A stretch of 64,000 nucleotides of DNA from Lysinibacillus sp. B2A1 (GCA_002973635.1 CP027224.1:1870501-1934500); one strand, 5' to 3'. Positions 25,121-34,886 are shown, counted from the stretch's first letter. Notes: a model not told the origin generated them from the sequence alone. A program made the numbers and translations.

Positions 25121-25162
25121 AAGCATGATTTCGATATTAAATCGAATTCATGCTTTTTTTAT
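25121..25162 (+). terminator. 35-bp hairpin repeat, copy 2, with T run
   Basis: Exact second copy of the hairpin at 24349, here followed by seven Ts, so it would work as a plus-strand terminator ahead of the permease gene. Confidence 0.75.
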
Positions 25163-25278
25163 TTTGATTTATATATGTTTTTCCTAAAAATACAATTGTA
25201 TTTTTAGAGTGTATTTATTATTATAGAAAAAGTAATTATTCAACTTAGAAAAACATCAAAGAAAGAGGCGTTATTTGA

Positions 25279-26643
25279 GTGGTAAACAAAGAATTAAAAA
25301 GAGGGTTAGAGGCACGTCATATCCAAATGATTGCGCTAGGTGGTACAATTGGCGTTGGTCTATTTATGGGTTCAGCCAGTGCTATTCAGTGGACAGGTCC
25401 CTCCGTGCTTCTTGCCTATGCCATAGCTGGTATCTTTATCTTTTTTATAATGCGGGCTATGGGAGAGATGCTGTATATGGAGCCAAGCACAGGCTCTTTT
25501 GCAACATTTGGCTATAAATATATTCATCCATTGGCTGGTTATTTAACAGCATGGAGTAACTGGTTTCAATGGATTATTGTTGGTATGTCAGAAATCATTG
25601 CGGTGGGTACATATATGCAATACTGGTATCCAGATTTACCAGCATGGATTCCAGGATTCATTGCAATGGTCATTTTAGGTGTCGCTAACTTTATTTCAGT
25701 AAAATCATTTGGTGAGTTTGAATTTTGGTTTGCGATGATTAAAATTGTTACAATTATTCTAATGATTATCGCGGGAATCGGTCTTATTTTCTTTGGAATA
25801 GGTAATGATGGCATTGCTATTGGGCTATCTAATCTATGGAATCAAGGAGGCTTCTTTACAGGTGGCTGGACAGGCTTTTTCTTTGCCTTATCATTAGTAG
25901 TTGCTGCCTATCAAGGGGTCGAGCTAATTGGTATTACAGCTGGAGAAGCGAAAAATCCTCAAAAAACAATTACAAATGCGATTCAGAGTATTATTTGGCG
26001 TATTTTAATCTTTTATATCGGTGCCATTTTTGTCATCGTGACGGTTTATCCATGGAATGAATTAGGGACAATTGGTAGTCCTTTTGTTGCTACGTTTGCT
26101 AAGGTGGGTATCACAGCAGCTGCTGGTATAATTAATTTTGTCGTCATTACAGCGGCAATGTCGGGCTGTAATAGTGGGATTTATAGTGCTGGTCGAATGT
26201 TGTATACATTAGCTATGAATGGACAAGCTCCGAAGTTTTTTGCCAAGCTTTCTCATAATGGTGTACCATTATTCGGGACGGCAGGTGTTTTAGTAGGTCT
26301 AGTGATAGGCGTCATCTTAAGCTATTTAGCGCCAGAAAATTTATTTGTCTATGTTTATAGTGCAAGTGTTTTACCAGGAATGGTACCTTGGTTTACTATT
26401 TTAATTAGTCAAATAGGATTCAGAAAAATACATGGTACAGAGTTATCTAAGCACCCGTTCAAAATGCCATATGCTCCGATTACAAACTATTTGACAATCG
26501 CTTTTTTAGTAATAGTACTAATCGGAATGTGGTTTAATGATGATACTCGCGTTTCATTAATCGTGGGAATTATCTTCTTAGCTTTAGTGACGATAAGCTA
26601 CTATGTATTTGGCATTGGTAAAAACCGTCATGAGCGTCAATAG
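25279..26643 (+). CDS. Amino acid permease, AAT/APC family
   Basis: 454-aa permease with about 12 membrane segments. The family block [35 protein letters not shown] at the N-terminus and the [10 protein letters not shown] loop are typical of the AAT group (AroP, GabP, AlaP relatives). GTG start after AAAGAGG. The substrate cannot be read from sequence. Being next to a pathway that yields beta-alanine, uptake of beta-alanine or a related amino acid is possible but speculative; the repeat-rich gap separates the two. Confidence 0.9.
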   Translation: MVNKELKRGLEARHIQMIALGGTIGVGLFMGSASAIQWTGPSVLLAYAIAGIFIFFIMRAMGEMLYMEPSTGSFATFGYKYIHPLAGYLTAWSNWFQWIIVGMSEIIAVGTYMQYWYPDLPAWIPGFIAMVILGVANFISVKSFGEFEFWFAMIKIVTIILMIIAGIGLIFFGIGNDGIAIGLSNLWNQGGFFTGGWTGFFFALSLVVAAYQGVELIGITAGEAKNPQKTITNAIQSIIWRILIFYIGAIFVIVTVYPWNELGTIGSPFVATFAKVGITAAAGIINFVVITAAMSGCNSGIYSAGRMLYTLAMNGQAPKFFAKLSHNGVPLFGTAGVLVGLVIGVILSYLAPENLFVYVYSASVLPGMVPWFTILISQIGFRKIHGTELSKHPFKMPYAPITNYLTIAFLVIVLIGMWFNDDTRVSLIVGIIFLALVTISYYVFGIGKNRHERQ

Positions 26644-26708
26644 TGTGAGAAGGGTGTGTCTATTTGGATATACTACTTGCATTGCTAGAACATATTATAA
26701 ATAGAGTA

Positions 26709-26733
26709 GGGACAATCGATCGTGGATTGTCCC
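26709..26733. terminator. Shared terminator between permease and pgeF
   Basis: GGGACAATC pairs with GATTGTCCC, seven bases before the end of the convergent pgeF gene. T run on the plus side is short (CCCTTTCC). Confidence 0.7.
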
Positions 26734-26739
26734 TTTCCA

Positions 26740-27504
26740 CTATTGTTCTTTTCGCATAATAAAGCTTAAATGTCTGCCAGCTTGTTTGTCTTGGCGGTAG
26801 GAAAAACCATTTGGGCTGAGATATGTGCAGGTTGCATCAATGTGAATCTGTTTAGAAGGAATACCAACAAGCTCACATTGTTTTTTGACGGTTTGTTGAT
26901 TATCAATATGATATTTATTGGTTTGAGCATTATAATACATAAAATCTTCAGCGTAGCCTAGATTGTGGAATTTCTCATAGACATCCGTATCTACCTCAAA
27001 TTTTTGTTGACTCAGCGCCATACCGATTTGTACATAAAAATCTTGTGGCTGACAATGCTCCTGCTTGATTAAATGCTGGAAAAGCTTCAACGTCACTTCC
27101 TTAACAGTCCCTTGCCAGCCTGAATGCACGACACCGATGAGCCCATTGACTTCATTATAAAAAATAACTGGTACACAATCGGCAGTAAAGCTACATAAAA
27201 GTAAATTCGGCTCACGTGTGTAAAGTGCATCAGTATTGGCAATGGCAGTATCCAATTGTTCAGCTCCACGACCTTTATCGGAGGCTGTAACACAATAAAA
27301 ATTAGCACTATGTGTTTGCTGTGTACAGACAAAATGATTGAGGTCGCAATGCAGCGAAGCTACTAAATTTTTGCGATTTGCAAGCACATCTGCAATATTC
27401 ACACAAGTATGCAATGCCATATTATTTTGTTCTAGCTCAAGCTGATCTTTTAAGGTAATGCCAGCAATAAAAGGGGCATTATCCACATAAATTTTAGTTT
27501 TCAT
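26740..27504 (-). CDS. pgeF: Peptidoglycan editing factor PgeF (laccase-like, YlmD type)
   Basis: 254-aa protein of the YlmD/YfiH multicopper-oxidoreductase-like family. The active-site residues are seen in QQTHSANF, SFTADCVPVIF and GVVHSGWQGTVKEV. Members are reported to act in peptidoglycan editing or purine nucleoside phosphorolysis. AGGTGAT precedes the ATG. In most Bacillales the gene lies in the division cluster; here it stands alone, so this may be a second copy. Confidence 0.92.
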   Translation of the reverse strand: MKTKIYVDNAPFIAGITLKDQLELEQNNMALHTCVNIADVLANRKNLVASLHCDLNHFVCTQQTHSANFYCVTASDKGRGAEQLDTAIANTDALYTREPNLLLCSFTADCVPVIFYNEVNGLIGVVHSGWQGTVKEVTLKLFQHLIKQEHCQPQDFYVQIGMALSQQKFEVDTDVYEKFHNLGYAEDFMYYNAQTNKYHIDNQQTVKKQCELVGIPSKQIHIDATCTYLSPNGFSYRQDKQAGRHLSFIMRKEQ

Positions 27505-27531
27505 ATCATCACCTCGTCTTACTATATAGGA

Positions 27532-27759
27532 TTGAGTTGTGAATGTATAGGCACTTCATACTTATACCCTTCTATTATATTTTTAGACATAAAGATGCTT
27601 GGTACTGTATTTGCAGCAGTAGGCTTTTATATGTACTTTCGAACTCCCCTGATTACCATTATCTCACTTGCAACTCTTTTTTATGATGGGCTCTATATTG
27701 TTTTAATATATAGGTTATATCGAAAAAAGACATTTTTTCCAAAACAGGGAAATAAATAA
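27532..27759 (+). CDS. Possible small membrane protein
   Basis: 75 aa with a TTG start, or 55 aa from the ATG at 27592. Two hydrophobic stretches (LGTVFAAVGFYMYF and TIISLATLFYDGLYIVLIY) are followed by a basic tail. There is no good ribosome site and I do not recognise it. It may be a remnant of a larger transporter or sensor. Confidence 0.35.
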   Translation: MSCECIGTSYLYPSIIFLDIKMLGTVFAAVGFYMYFRTPLITIISLATLFYDGLYIVLIYRLYRKKTFFPKQGNK

Positions 27760-27985
27760 TCTGTTTTTGTTTAAATAAATTTTAGCAATTTATGCTAATT
27801 ACAACCATATTGCAACAATGTTACAAAACTAAACAGTGAGAACAGCGCTGTATAAGTCATTGTGTACCTGTTTTTAGCTTATGTCATACAATTGTAAAAT
27901 TCCTTCCAAATATTTAGTGATGATTAATACTTAGAAACTATTTACGATAAATATAGAGCTAATCAGGAAGGAATGAATAAATAAC

Positions 27986-28594
27986 ATGTTTAAAAGAGTA
28001 AAAAAAGCAGCACTTGTGTCCGTATTATCTGCATCCTTATTAATCCCAGTCGGGGCGATGGCAGCCGATTCATATACAGTTGCAGCAGGTGATTCTCTTT
28101 GGAAAATTGCTGTGAAAACACAAACAGGTGTACAAGAACTAATTGATGCAAATCCACAACTTGCAAATCCAGATCAACTTAATCCAGGACAAATAATTAA
28201 TATTCCTACGAAAGAGCAAGCAAGCGTTGAACAGGAAGTTGTAACATTAGTCAATGCAGAGCGAGCTAAAGAAGGTCTACCAGCCTTAAAAGAAGAATGG
28301 GAGCTTTCTCGAGTGGCAAAATATAAATCTCAAGATATGCACGATAAAAAGTACTTTGATCACACAAGTCCAACTTATGGTACACCATTTACAATGATGA
28401 AAAACTTTGGAATAACGTATAAATCGGCTGGCGAAAATATTGCAATGGGACAACGTTCAGCAGAGGAAGTTGTAAAAGCATGGATGAATAGTGCTGGTCA
28501 TAGAGCTAATATTTTAAATAAAAACTACACACATATCGGCGTAGGATATGTGAAGGATGGTAACTACTGGACACAAATGTTTATTCAACAATAA
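27986..28594 (+). CDS. Secreted LysM-CAP domain protein
   Basis: 202 aa: signal peptide ending at AMA (residue ~26), one LysM domain (YTVAAGDSLWKIAVKTQTGVQELIDANPQ, about 29-73), and a CAP/SCP domain (about 82-200) with FDHTSP, GENIA and AGHRANIL blocks. LysM binds peptidoglycan, so the protein is expected at the cell wall or spore surface, like the YkwD/SafA-type proteins. ATG follows GGAAGGA. A 225-bp upstream gap probably holds its promoter, and a terminator follows. Confidence 0.92.
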   Translation: MFKRVKKAALVSVLSASLLIPVGAMAADSYTVAAGDSLWKIAVKTQTGVQELIDANPQLANPDQLNPGQIINIPTKEQASVEQEVVTLVNAERAKEGLPALKEEWELSRVAKYKSQDMHDKKYFDHTSPTYGTPFTMMKNFGITYKSAGENIAMGQRSAEEVVKAWMNSAGHRANILNKNYTHIGVGYVKDGNYWTQMFIQQ

Positions 28595-28600
28595 AAATAT

Positions 28601-28640
28601 AGAACTGTTCTCTGCTGTCTGAAGCAGGAGCAGTTCTTTT
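28601..28640 (+). terminator. Terminator of the LysM-CAP gene
   Basis: AGAACTG...CTGCT pairs with AGCAG...CAGTTCT and ends in TTTT. Confidence 0.85.
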
Positions 28641-28766
28641 AAACATGTAAGGTTCAGGTACGCATACATATTGAAAATAAATAAAAAAATACAAAAAGTA
28701 ACACACTATCACTATTAAACGAATAAGATGTCTCTGTACTATAACGTTAGAGGTAGGTGCTTGCTA

Positions 28767-29762
28767 TTGAAAAAACAGTGGATGGTCACACTGTTTATGT
28801 TATGCACTATTGGACTAATCGGTTGTCAAGGAGAACCAAAGAATGAGAAACAACAAGTGCAAGAAGTACAAGATTTAGAGCAGGAACAAAAGGAAAACAA
28901 ACAGACTGTTACGTATGAGCAAAAGCAACAATTGGAGACTGTTGTAGAAATTGTTGATCCCTCTACAAATGCGGTTATACAGACCATTACTCCAAATGAA
29001 ATGGGCTTCGAAAGAAATATGCCATCGTATACAAAGGAAATTGAACAATTAGCAAGAGCATTGGCAAGAGGCAATGGAGAAACAGCTGGTTATGATCAAC
29101 GCATGATACTTGATAGGCTGGATGATAATGGAAAAATAATAAAGGGCAGTCCTTTAATGGTTTTAAAAGAAAAAGAATTGGTAGCTAGAATATTAGAGGC
29201 ATCAGCATCTGGTGGTAAAGTAGTGATGCCGCTTTATATAACAGAAAGCGGTTATTATCTGGAGGATATTCCTTATTTGGAGGAAACCATTGTCGTATCC
29301 TATACCACTTATTTTAATCGTGCTGATGTAGGAAGAAATAAAAACATCGAATTATCTGCTAAAGCAATTCATAATGTTATTGTCGGAAGCGAGGATTATT
29401 TTTCATTTAACACTGTTGTTGGACCAAGAGATGAAGAGAATGGTTATCAGCCTGCACCAGAAATCATCAATAAGAAGGTGGTGATGGGTATTGGTGGTGG
29501 TATTTGTCAAACCTCTTCGACCTTGTTTAATGCAGTAGATCAGTTGCCAATTAAGTTTGTGGAACGACATCATCATTCCTTAGATGTTGGCTATGTGCCA
29601 AAGGGAAGGGATGCTACGGTTTCCTATGGAGGCTTAGATTTTAGGTTTCACAATACAAGTGACGTACCATTTTTAATCAAATCTATTTATGGGGATAATT
29701 TTTTAACTGTGGAGATAAGGACAGCAAAAAAATATGTAGAATTATTGAAAAAACATAATTAA
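28767..29762 (+). CDS. VanW-family lipoprotein
   Basis: 331 aa from a TTG at 28767, nine bases after AGAGGTAGG. A lipoprotein signal ends in the lipobox LIGC (Cys ~20). A Gln/Glu-rich linker (about 22-55) follows, then a VanW domain (about 190-330) with FSFNTVVGPR, GIGGGICQTSSTLFNAV and RHHHSLDVGYVP. VanW proteins of unknown function accompany some vancomycin clusters but are common in Bacillales. The family may bind the cell wall. It is the neighbour of another cell-surface gene, with separate terminators. Confidence 0.9.
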   Translation: MKKQWMVTLFMLCTIGLIGCQGEPKNEKQQVQEVQDLEQEQKENKQTVTYEQKQQLETVVEIVDPSTNAVIQTITPNEMGFERNMPSYTKEIEQLARALARGNGETAGYDQRMILDRLDDNGKIIKGSPLMVLKEKELVARILEASASGGKVVMPLYITESGYYLEDIPYLEETIVVSYTTYFNRADVGRNKNIELSAKAIHNVIVGSEDYFSFNTVVGPRDEENGYQPAPEIINKKVVMGIGGGICQTSSTLFNAVDQLPIKFVERHHHSLDVGYVPKGRDATVSYGGLDFRFHNTSDVPFLIKSIYGDNFLTVEIRTAKKYVELLKKHN

Positions 29763-29767
29763 TGCTT

Positions 29768-29796
29768 AAGACACCTCTGTCAAAGGTGTCTTTTTA
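29768..29796 (+). terminator. Terminator of the VanW gene
   Basis: AAGACACCT pairs with AGGTGTCTT followed by TTTT. Confidence 0.9.
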
Positions 29797-29978
29797 AAAG
29801 TGTCATGCTATAGTTAAATTGAGGTATTTCAGTATAATGGTGGTTCATCCAGCATATATGCCAATGCAGATGTGTTGGGGATATTTAATTGATGGTTCTT
29901 AAAAAATATTTTGACGCTTTTTATCACCTCATATGATGGATGAACCTTAATCGTGTGAATGGGGAAGGGGAAAAGACA

Positions 29979-30803
29979 ATGCATGCAAAGCTACAGGCAG
30001 CAATAGATTCAATCGATTTTTACCAGGTAACCTATCCAGAAGATGCTTGTATAATTGTTGCAGACACAGAGAGAGTCATTGCCTATAAGCCAGGTAAAAA
30101 AGTGGATTTAAAGGTTTGTGTTGGTGATCCTGTAGATAAATATCGTGGAACAACAACTGAAAAGGCGCTTAGCTCAGGCAGGTTTATTCGAGAAGAACGA
30201 AGTACTGAGGATTTTGGCATGGCCTATATTGCATCTGCACAGCCTATTTTTGAAGGTGGACAAGTAATCGGTGTTATCAGTGCCATCCTTTCAAATGAAA
30301 AAATGGATCATATGCGATTACTAGCAACCGAGCTATCGAGCTCAGTGGAAGAAATGACTGCAACGAATGAAGAATTAGCAAAGGCAAGTGTAGATGTTTC
30401 CAATCGCTTAGAGGAACTATCTAGGTTCTCAGAGTCCATGACTGGTGATATTCAACAAATTAATGCCATTGTAGATTTAGTTAAAGATTTAGCCATGAAA
30501 TCAAAAATTCTTGGACTAAATGCATCCATTGAGGCAGCTCGTTCTGGTGAGCATGGACGTGGCTTTGCAGTAGTAGCTACTGAGATTCAAAAAATGTCTC
30601 AAAGTAGTACCGAAAGTGCGGATAGCATTACAAACCAATTAGAGAGTATTAAACAAGCTATAGATCAAGTTAACGAATCAGCAAATCAAATTGCAGCATT
30701 TACTCAACAATTTTCTACGAGTATGTATGAATTAACAGACGCCTATAAAGGTGTTAATAGCACAGCAGAAAAATTAATGCACATTAGTGAAGTGAAAAAT
30801 TAA
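29979..30803 (+). CDS. Soluble chemoreceptor, YfmS-like
   Basis: 274-aa methyl-accepting chemotaxis protein without membrane segments. A short N-terminal sensing domain (about 1-115) precedes a compact signalling domain with the conserved tip AMKSKILGLNASIEAARSGEHGRGFAVVATEIQ. The ATG at 29979 follows GAAGGGG; the earlier in-frame ATG at 29940 has no site. It resembles Bacillus subtilis YfmS in size and order and would signal from the cytoplasm to CheA. Confidence 0.9.
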   Translation: MHAKLQAAIDSIDFYQVTYPEDACIIVADTERVIAYKPGKKVDLKVCVGDPVDKYRGTTTEKALSSGRFIREERSTEDFGMAYIASAQPIFEGGQVIGVISAILSNEKMDHMRLLATELSSSVEEMTATNEELAKASVDVSNRLEELSRFSESMTGDIQQINAIVDLVKDLAMKSKILGLNASIEAARSGEHGRGFAVVATEIQKMSQSSTESADSITNQLESIKQAIDQVNESANQIAAFTQQFSTSMYELTDAYKGVNSTAEKLMHISEVKN

Positions 30804-30848
30804 AAAGAGGGGTATAGCCAATTCATTTAACGGCTATACCCCCTTCTT
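30804..30848. terminator. Bidirectional terminator
   Basis: GGGGTATAGCC and GGCTATACCCC pair perfectly and are flanked by A-rich and T-rich ends between convergent genes. Confidence 0.88.
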
Positions 30849-30850
30849 GA

Positions 30851-31468
30851 TTAAATAATATCTAAAATTTCCTGTGGTGCATTTACTTTATATTCAGGCT
30901 CTTCCTGTTGAATCACCTCAATAGAATCATATCCCCAAGAAACCCAAATAATTGGTACCCCAACTTTTTTACATGCTACAATATCTCTTTGTTCATCCCC
31001 TATATATAAAACGTCTGATGCAGTACTACTAGAGTCCTTTAAAAATTTCTTCAACACTTTATCCTTCCCAAAAATACGATTTGAGCAAAGTACATTTGAT
31101 ACACAATGAATGTCATTCATTTTTAGAAATTCTAAAATATTTTCCTGAGAGTTGGACGAAATAATAAGGATTTTATAGCCTCTTTTATCAATTTCCATTA
31201 GCACATCCTTGATTCCCTCATAAAGATGTACCTCATTTAAAGACTGACGATACAAACGATAAAATTGAGGTAAAATCATGGGTAATTTATACATTGGAAA
31301 ATCAAATAATTTACTGCGCTCCGCTATGGATAATTTTTTCAATGATTCGATTTCCTTTAACTCTATTCCTTTAAATTTATATTTTTGTGCAAGTGTATTC
31401 CAAGCTGATGCAAATACAGCCGTAGAATCAGCCAATGTTCCATCAAAATCAAAGATGATATATTTCAT
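30851..31468 (-). CDS. HAD-family hydrolase (phosphoglycolate phosphatase-like)
   Basis: 205-aa phosphatase. Motif I is FDFDGTLADS (nucleophile Asp8), motif II IISSN, motif III lysine in FGKDKVLKK and motif IV YIGDEQRDIVACKKVG. A helical cap lies between motifs I and II. AGGAGAAC precedes the ATG. Substrate unknown. It is monocistronic, sharing a terminator with the chemoreceptor gene. Confidence 0.9.
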   Translation of the reverse strand: MKYIIFDFDGTLADSTAVFASAWNTLAQKYKFKGIELKEIESLKKLSIAERSKLFDFPMYKLPMILPQFYRLYRQSLNEVHLYEGIKDVLMEIDKRGYKILIISSNSQENILEFLKMNDIHCVSNVLCSNRIFGKDKVLKKFLKDSSSTASDVLYIGDEQRDIVACKKVGVPIIWVSWGYDSIEVIQQEEPEYKVNAPQEILDII

Positions 31469-31839
31469 TGAAAATGTTCTCCTTTATGTTCTAGTTGTAT
31501 AGACGCTTAGTCCTTGAAAATGTTACGTACCTTTAACGTATAATGACATGATTCTATAGCATATGAAGCAGGTGGTGGTAAATGACTCTGGATCCGTAAT
31601 TTTATTGAGTATGTATCACTGTGGTAAATATTGTATCGAAAAATGCCCCTATTGAATAATGAAAAGCTTCGTTTTAAAGAAATGCAGAAAAATACCTTTA
31701 TTGAAATGCAAAAAAACAAAGAACTTCAAATAAAAGTCTTTGGTTTTTGCATATATGAGTCTCATTTACTGTGTTTTCTTCATAAACAATGAAAGTACTA
31801 CATTAACTAGGGCTAATACAAAGCTTATTTTAAAGACAA
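31469..31839. other. Gene-free stretch
   Basis: No supported gene. A TTGAAA/TATAAT pair with 19-bp spacing (31514-31544) and a hairpin plus T run (31717-31747, CAAAGAACTT/AAAGTCTTTG) could bound a short plus-strand transcript of about 200 nt. The small frames inside have no start signal. Confidence 0.35.
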
Positions 31840-32669
31840 AGGATGAGCCAGTTGCTGCTGCTCCTTGTGCAGCCAGTTCCTATTTCTGACGACCTGGCCT
31901 ACATGGGAAGCTGAAAATTACAGGGGAAAATCGCTATAATTACTGGGGGAGATAGTGCAATTGGTCGTGCTATTGGGTTTGCAAAGGAAGGAGCCCATAT
32001 GACTATTACCTATATGCCACATGAGCGATCTGATGCAGAAGCAACAAAGCAACAAAGCAAATGGTGGAGGCATATGGGCAGTCCATTCTATTGATTGAAG
32101 GGGACTTACGTCATCCTGAGTTTTCTAAGAAAGTAGTAAGAAAAACGATTGACTGTTTTGGTAAGCTAGATATACTGATTTTAAATCAAGGTGACCATTT
32201 TCCGCAGCAAAGCATTTTGGATATTTCAAATGAACAAATGTATGATACGTTTGAAATCAATATTTTTTCGTATTTTTATATGACAAAGGCAGGATTACCT
32301 TATATGAAGCAGGGTGAGGCAATTATTTCAACTGCTTCCGTGACAGCTTACGCTGGAGCTCCGTTACTTGTCGATTATTCCTCCACTAAAGGATCGATTG
32401 TTTCATTCACTAGATCGTTGTCCTTACAGTTAGCGAGTAAGGGAATACGAGTGAATGCAGTTGCTCCTGGTCCAATCTGGACACCACTAATTGTCTCAAG
32501 CTATTCAGCAGAATATGTCAAAACATTTGGCTTAGAAACGCCGATGAAGCGAGCAGGTCAGCCATTTGAGCTTGCACCTACCTATATTTATTTAACTTCT
32601 GATGATTCTTCTTTTGTTACTGGTCAGGTACTGCATGTCAATGGTGGCATTATGACGAAACGTAAGTGA
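31840..32669 (+). pseudogene. Decayed short-chain dehydrogenase (YhdF/YghA type)
   Basis: Remnant of an SDR similar to the general-stress glucose-dehydrogenase-like proteins. Traces of the N-terminal extension, the KLQGKIAIITGGDSAIGRAI cofactor motif (from about 31918) and the DAEATKQ segment lie in one frame, with an in-frame TGA before them. A shift near 32060 then moves to the frame that runs intact to 32669, with VDYSSTK (catalytic Tyr and Lys) and the C-terminal SSFVTGQVLHVNGG. A short CAACAAAG duplication sits at the shift. The 202-aa C-terminal frame lacks the NAD-binding half and should be inactive. Confidence 0.8.
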
Positions 32670-32715
32670 ATATTTGCTACTATAATAATAAATATATTAG
32701 CAAGGGAGAAAGTAT

Positions 32716-33593
32716 ATGGAAAATAATCGACCTATTGATAAACTGTTGGATTTTTCCAATAAAGATAAACGAATTCGAGTAGTTGGAATGGAAGGTTCAA
32801 GAACAAATCAACATGTTCCAAAGGATGATTTTCAGGATTATGATATTTCCTTTGTTGTAACTGATATGGCTGCCTTTCTTGGAAATAATAAATGGATCAT
32901 TTCTTAGGCGAGCGATTCATAACGCAAACACCAGAGGATATGGAACTATTTCCACCAGAACTAGGCAATTGGTTTTCCTATTTAATGTTATTTACCGATT
33001 ATTCAAAAATTGATTTGACACTAGTTCCTATTGAAGAATTGGAGCTTTATCTTGAAAGTGATGGACTTTTAGAAATCATTCTGGATAAAGACCAGCGCTG
33101 TATAAATGTTCCTGAGGCAACAGATGTTACGTACCATGCACAAAAGCCAAGTGCACGTTCATTTGATGATTGTTGCAATGAATTTTGGATGGTTTCAACT
33201 TATGTTGTAAAAGGCATTTGTCGCAATGAACTTCTTTTTGCCAATTACCATTTTGAACATATTTTACGTGAAGAATTACTTCGAATGCTATCGTGGCGAG
33301 TTGGCTTTGAAACAGAATTTAGCTTAAGTGTTGGCAAAAGTTATAAGTATTTATCTCAATATTTACAGGCAAAGGAAGTTTCTCAATTAATGGGGACCTT
33401 TGAGCTAACCTCTAAAAAAGCTATATGGCAGGCGTTATTTCAAGCCTTTGATTTATTCGCAAAGGCATCACAGCATGTGGCTGCAAGACTCGAAGTAGAA
33501 TATTCAGTATACGAAAAGAATATTAGAGCGTATGTGGATGAAATTTATCAAAAATTTTTTGTAAAGAATTTTGTGGATAATATTATAAAATAG
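32716..33593 (+). pseudogene. aadK: AadK-like aminoglycoside 6-adenylyltransferase, frameshifted
   Basis: Two adjoining frames together make one ANT(6)-type nucleotidyltransferase of about 290 aa. The first (32716-32907) encodes the nucleotide-binding GSRTNQHVPKDDFQDYDISFVV region; the second (from about 32890) continues GERFITQTPEDMELFPPE to the end, with LMLFTDYSKIDLTLVP. The break falls at AAATGGATCATT near 32890, where W-I-D-H-F is split. ATG follows AAGGGAG. The normal enzyme would adenylylate streptomycin; this copy is broken unless the shift is a sequencing error. Confidence 0.82.
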
Positions 33594-33622
33594 TGTTATC
33601 GTAAAGAATAAGCTAAATAAAA

Positions 33623-33740
33623 TCCTTCGGGGTAGGGTGAAATTCCCAATCGGCGGTGATGAAGCAATTCAAAGTCCGTGAGCGAAAGCTGATTTGGTGC
33701 AAATCCAAAACCGACAGTGATAGTCTGGATGGGAGAAGGG
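33623..33740 (+). ncRNA. FMN riboswitch (RFN element), copy 1
   Basis: Canonical RFN aptamer core with GGGGTAGGGTGAAATTCCC, CGGCGGTGAT, CAAAGTCCGTGAGCG, TGGTGCAAATCC, GACAGTGATAGTCTGGATGGGAG. The closing P1 stem is CCTTC/GAAGG. It is followed 65 bp later by a terminator, so FMN binding should stop transcription early. A second, identical core lies 250 bp downstream. Confidence 0.97.
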
Positions 33741-33804
33741 TAAAAGTGCAAACTTTTTAAATTCGTATGAATTTATAAGGTTTATTTGATTATGCTTTTA
33801 TGTT

Positions 33805-33838
33805 AACTTCCCGTCGTTGAGATTGGGAGTTTTTTTTA
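33805..33838 (+). terminator. Terminator of FMN riboswitch copy 1
   Basis: AACTTCCC pairs with GGGAGTT (one bulge) followed by eight Ts. Its 3' arm ATTGGGAG is also nearly complementary to TTCCCAAT in the aptamer, a possible alternative pairing. Confidence 0.75.
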
Positions 33839-33871
33839 TTTAGCGAATAAAAATAAATTAAATAGTAAGAT

Positions 33872-33991
33872 GTTCTTCGGGGTAGGGTGAAATTCCCAAT
33901 CGGCGGTGATGAAGCAATTCAAAGTCCGTGAGCGAAAGCTGATTTGGTGCAAATCCAAAACCGACAGTGATAGTCTGGATGGGAGAAGAAC
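33872..33991 (+). ncRNA. FMN riboswitch (RFN element), copy 2
   Basis: The core of about 110 nt is identical to copy 1. The closing stem differs but still pairs: GTTCTTC here with GAAGAAC. A terminator follows and then ribE. So the operon leader has two full FMN switches in series. Confidence 0.97.
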
Positions 33992-34068
33992 GATGAGATG
34001 ACAGCCTATGGAAAAAATATAAAATTCATAAGGTTTATTTGCTGACGTCTTATTTATATGAACTCCCT

Positions 34069-34096
34069 AACCCCTTTCATGTGAAGGGGTTTTTTT
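34069..34096 (+). terminator. Terminator of FMN riboswitch copy 2
   Basis: AACCCCTTT pairs with AAGGGGTT and runs into seven Ts, 125 bp before ribE. Confidence 0.9.
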
Positions 34097-34220
34097 GATA
34101 TTGGCTGTAAGGAGGGACAGAGAACGCTGAAAGTAATGGATAGAATTAGTTAAGTGATGGATTGACCTCAAAAACTAATGGATAGAGCCCTTAATGCGTG
34201 GAAAGAAAGTAGGTGGAAAA

Positions 34221-34859
34221 ATGTTTACAGGGATTATTGAGGACATTGGTACAGTAAAAACCTTGCAAAACAATCAGCAAAGTATGAAAATAACAGTCCT
34301 TTCAGCAAAAATGGTGGAGGATGTAAAGCTCGGAGACAGCATAGCGGTCAATGGTGTTTGTTTAACAGTGACAAGCTTTGCTAATCAAGAGTTGACGATG
34401 GATGTTATGCCAGAAACGGTGAAGGCAACAAATTTGCAGCAGCTTGCTGTAGGAGACCCAGTTAACTTAGAGCGTGCCATGCCTGCGAATGGACGATTCG
34501 GTGGTCATTTTGTAGCAGGACATGTTGATGGAATAGGGAAAATAGTACGTAAACGACCATTAGCAAACGCAGTTTATATCGATATTGAGCTATCCGAGGA
34601 TTTAACAAACTACTGTATTCCAAAAGGCTCCATTACGATTGATGGTACGAGCCTAACACTTTTTCACGTTGAGCAAAAAAGTGTCACAGTATCACTGATA
34701 CCTCACACGTATAAGGAAACAATTTTAGGTATGAAGAAAATTGGCGCTTCCGTTAATATTGAAACGGATTTAGTTGGAAAATATATTTTGCACCAGCTAA
34801 AGCGTAGGAACGAAGTAACGACTATTACGAGAGACTTTTTAACGCAAAACGGATTTTAA
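34221..34859 (+). CDS. ribE: Riboflavin synthase alpha chain
   Basis: 212-aa dismutase joining two lumazines into riboflavin. The N-terminus MFTGIIEDIGTV and the duplicated barrel blocks (DSIAVNGVCLTV; GSITIDGTSLTL) are diagnostic. The ATG at 34221 follows AGGTGG; the ATG at 34194 would add nine atypical residues. It is the first gene after the tandem FMN switches. ribD, which normally precedes it in Bacillus, is absent. Confidence 0.95.
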   Translation: MFTGIIEDIGTVKTLQNNQQSMKITVLSAKMVEDVKLGDSIAVNGVCLTVTSFANQELTMDVMPETVKATNLQQLAVGDPVNLERAMPANGRFGGHFVAGHVDGIGKIVRKRPLANAVYIDIELSEDLTNYCIPKGSITIDGTSLTLFHVEQKSVTVSLIPHTYKETILGMKKIGASVNIETDLVGKYILHQLKRRNEVTTITRDFLTQNGF

Positions 34860-34886
34860 ACGATGAACGGTAAGGAGGTGCCAATA

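Noticed and set aside
31507..31719. Minus-strand 70-aa frame
   Set aside because: No ribosome site, low-complexity content and no link to a neighbour.
33594..34220. Coding remnant between aadK and ribE
   Set aside because: The stretch is fully explained by two FMN aptamers and their terminators.
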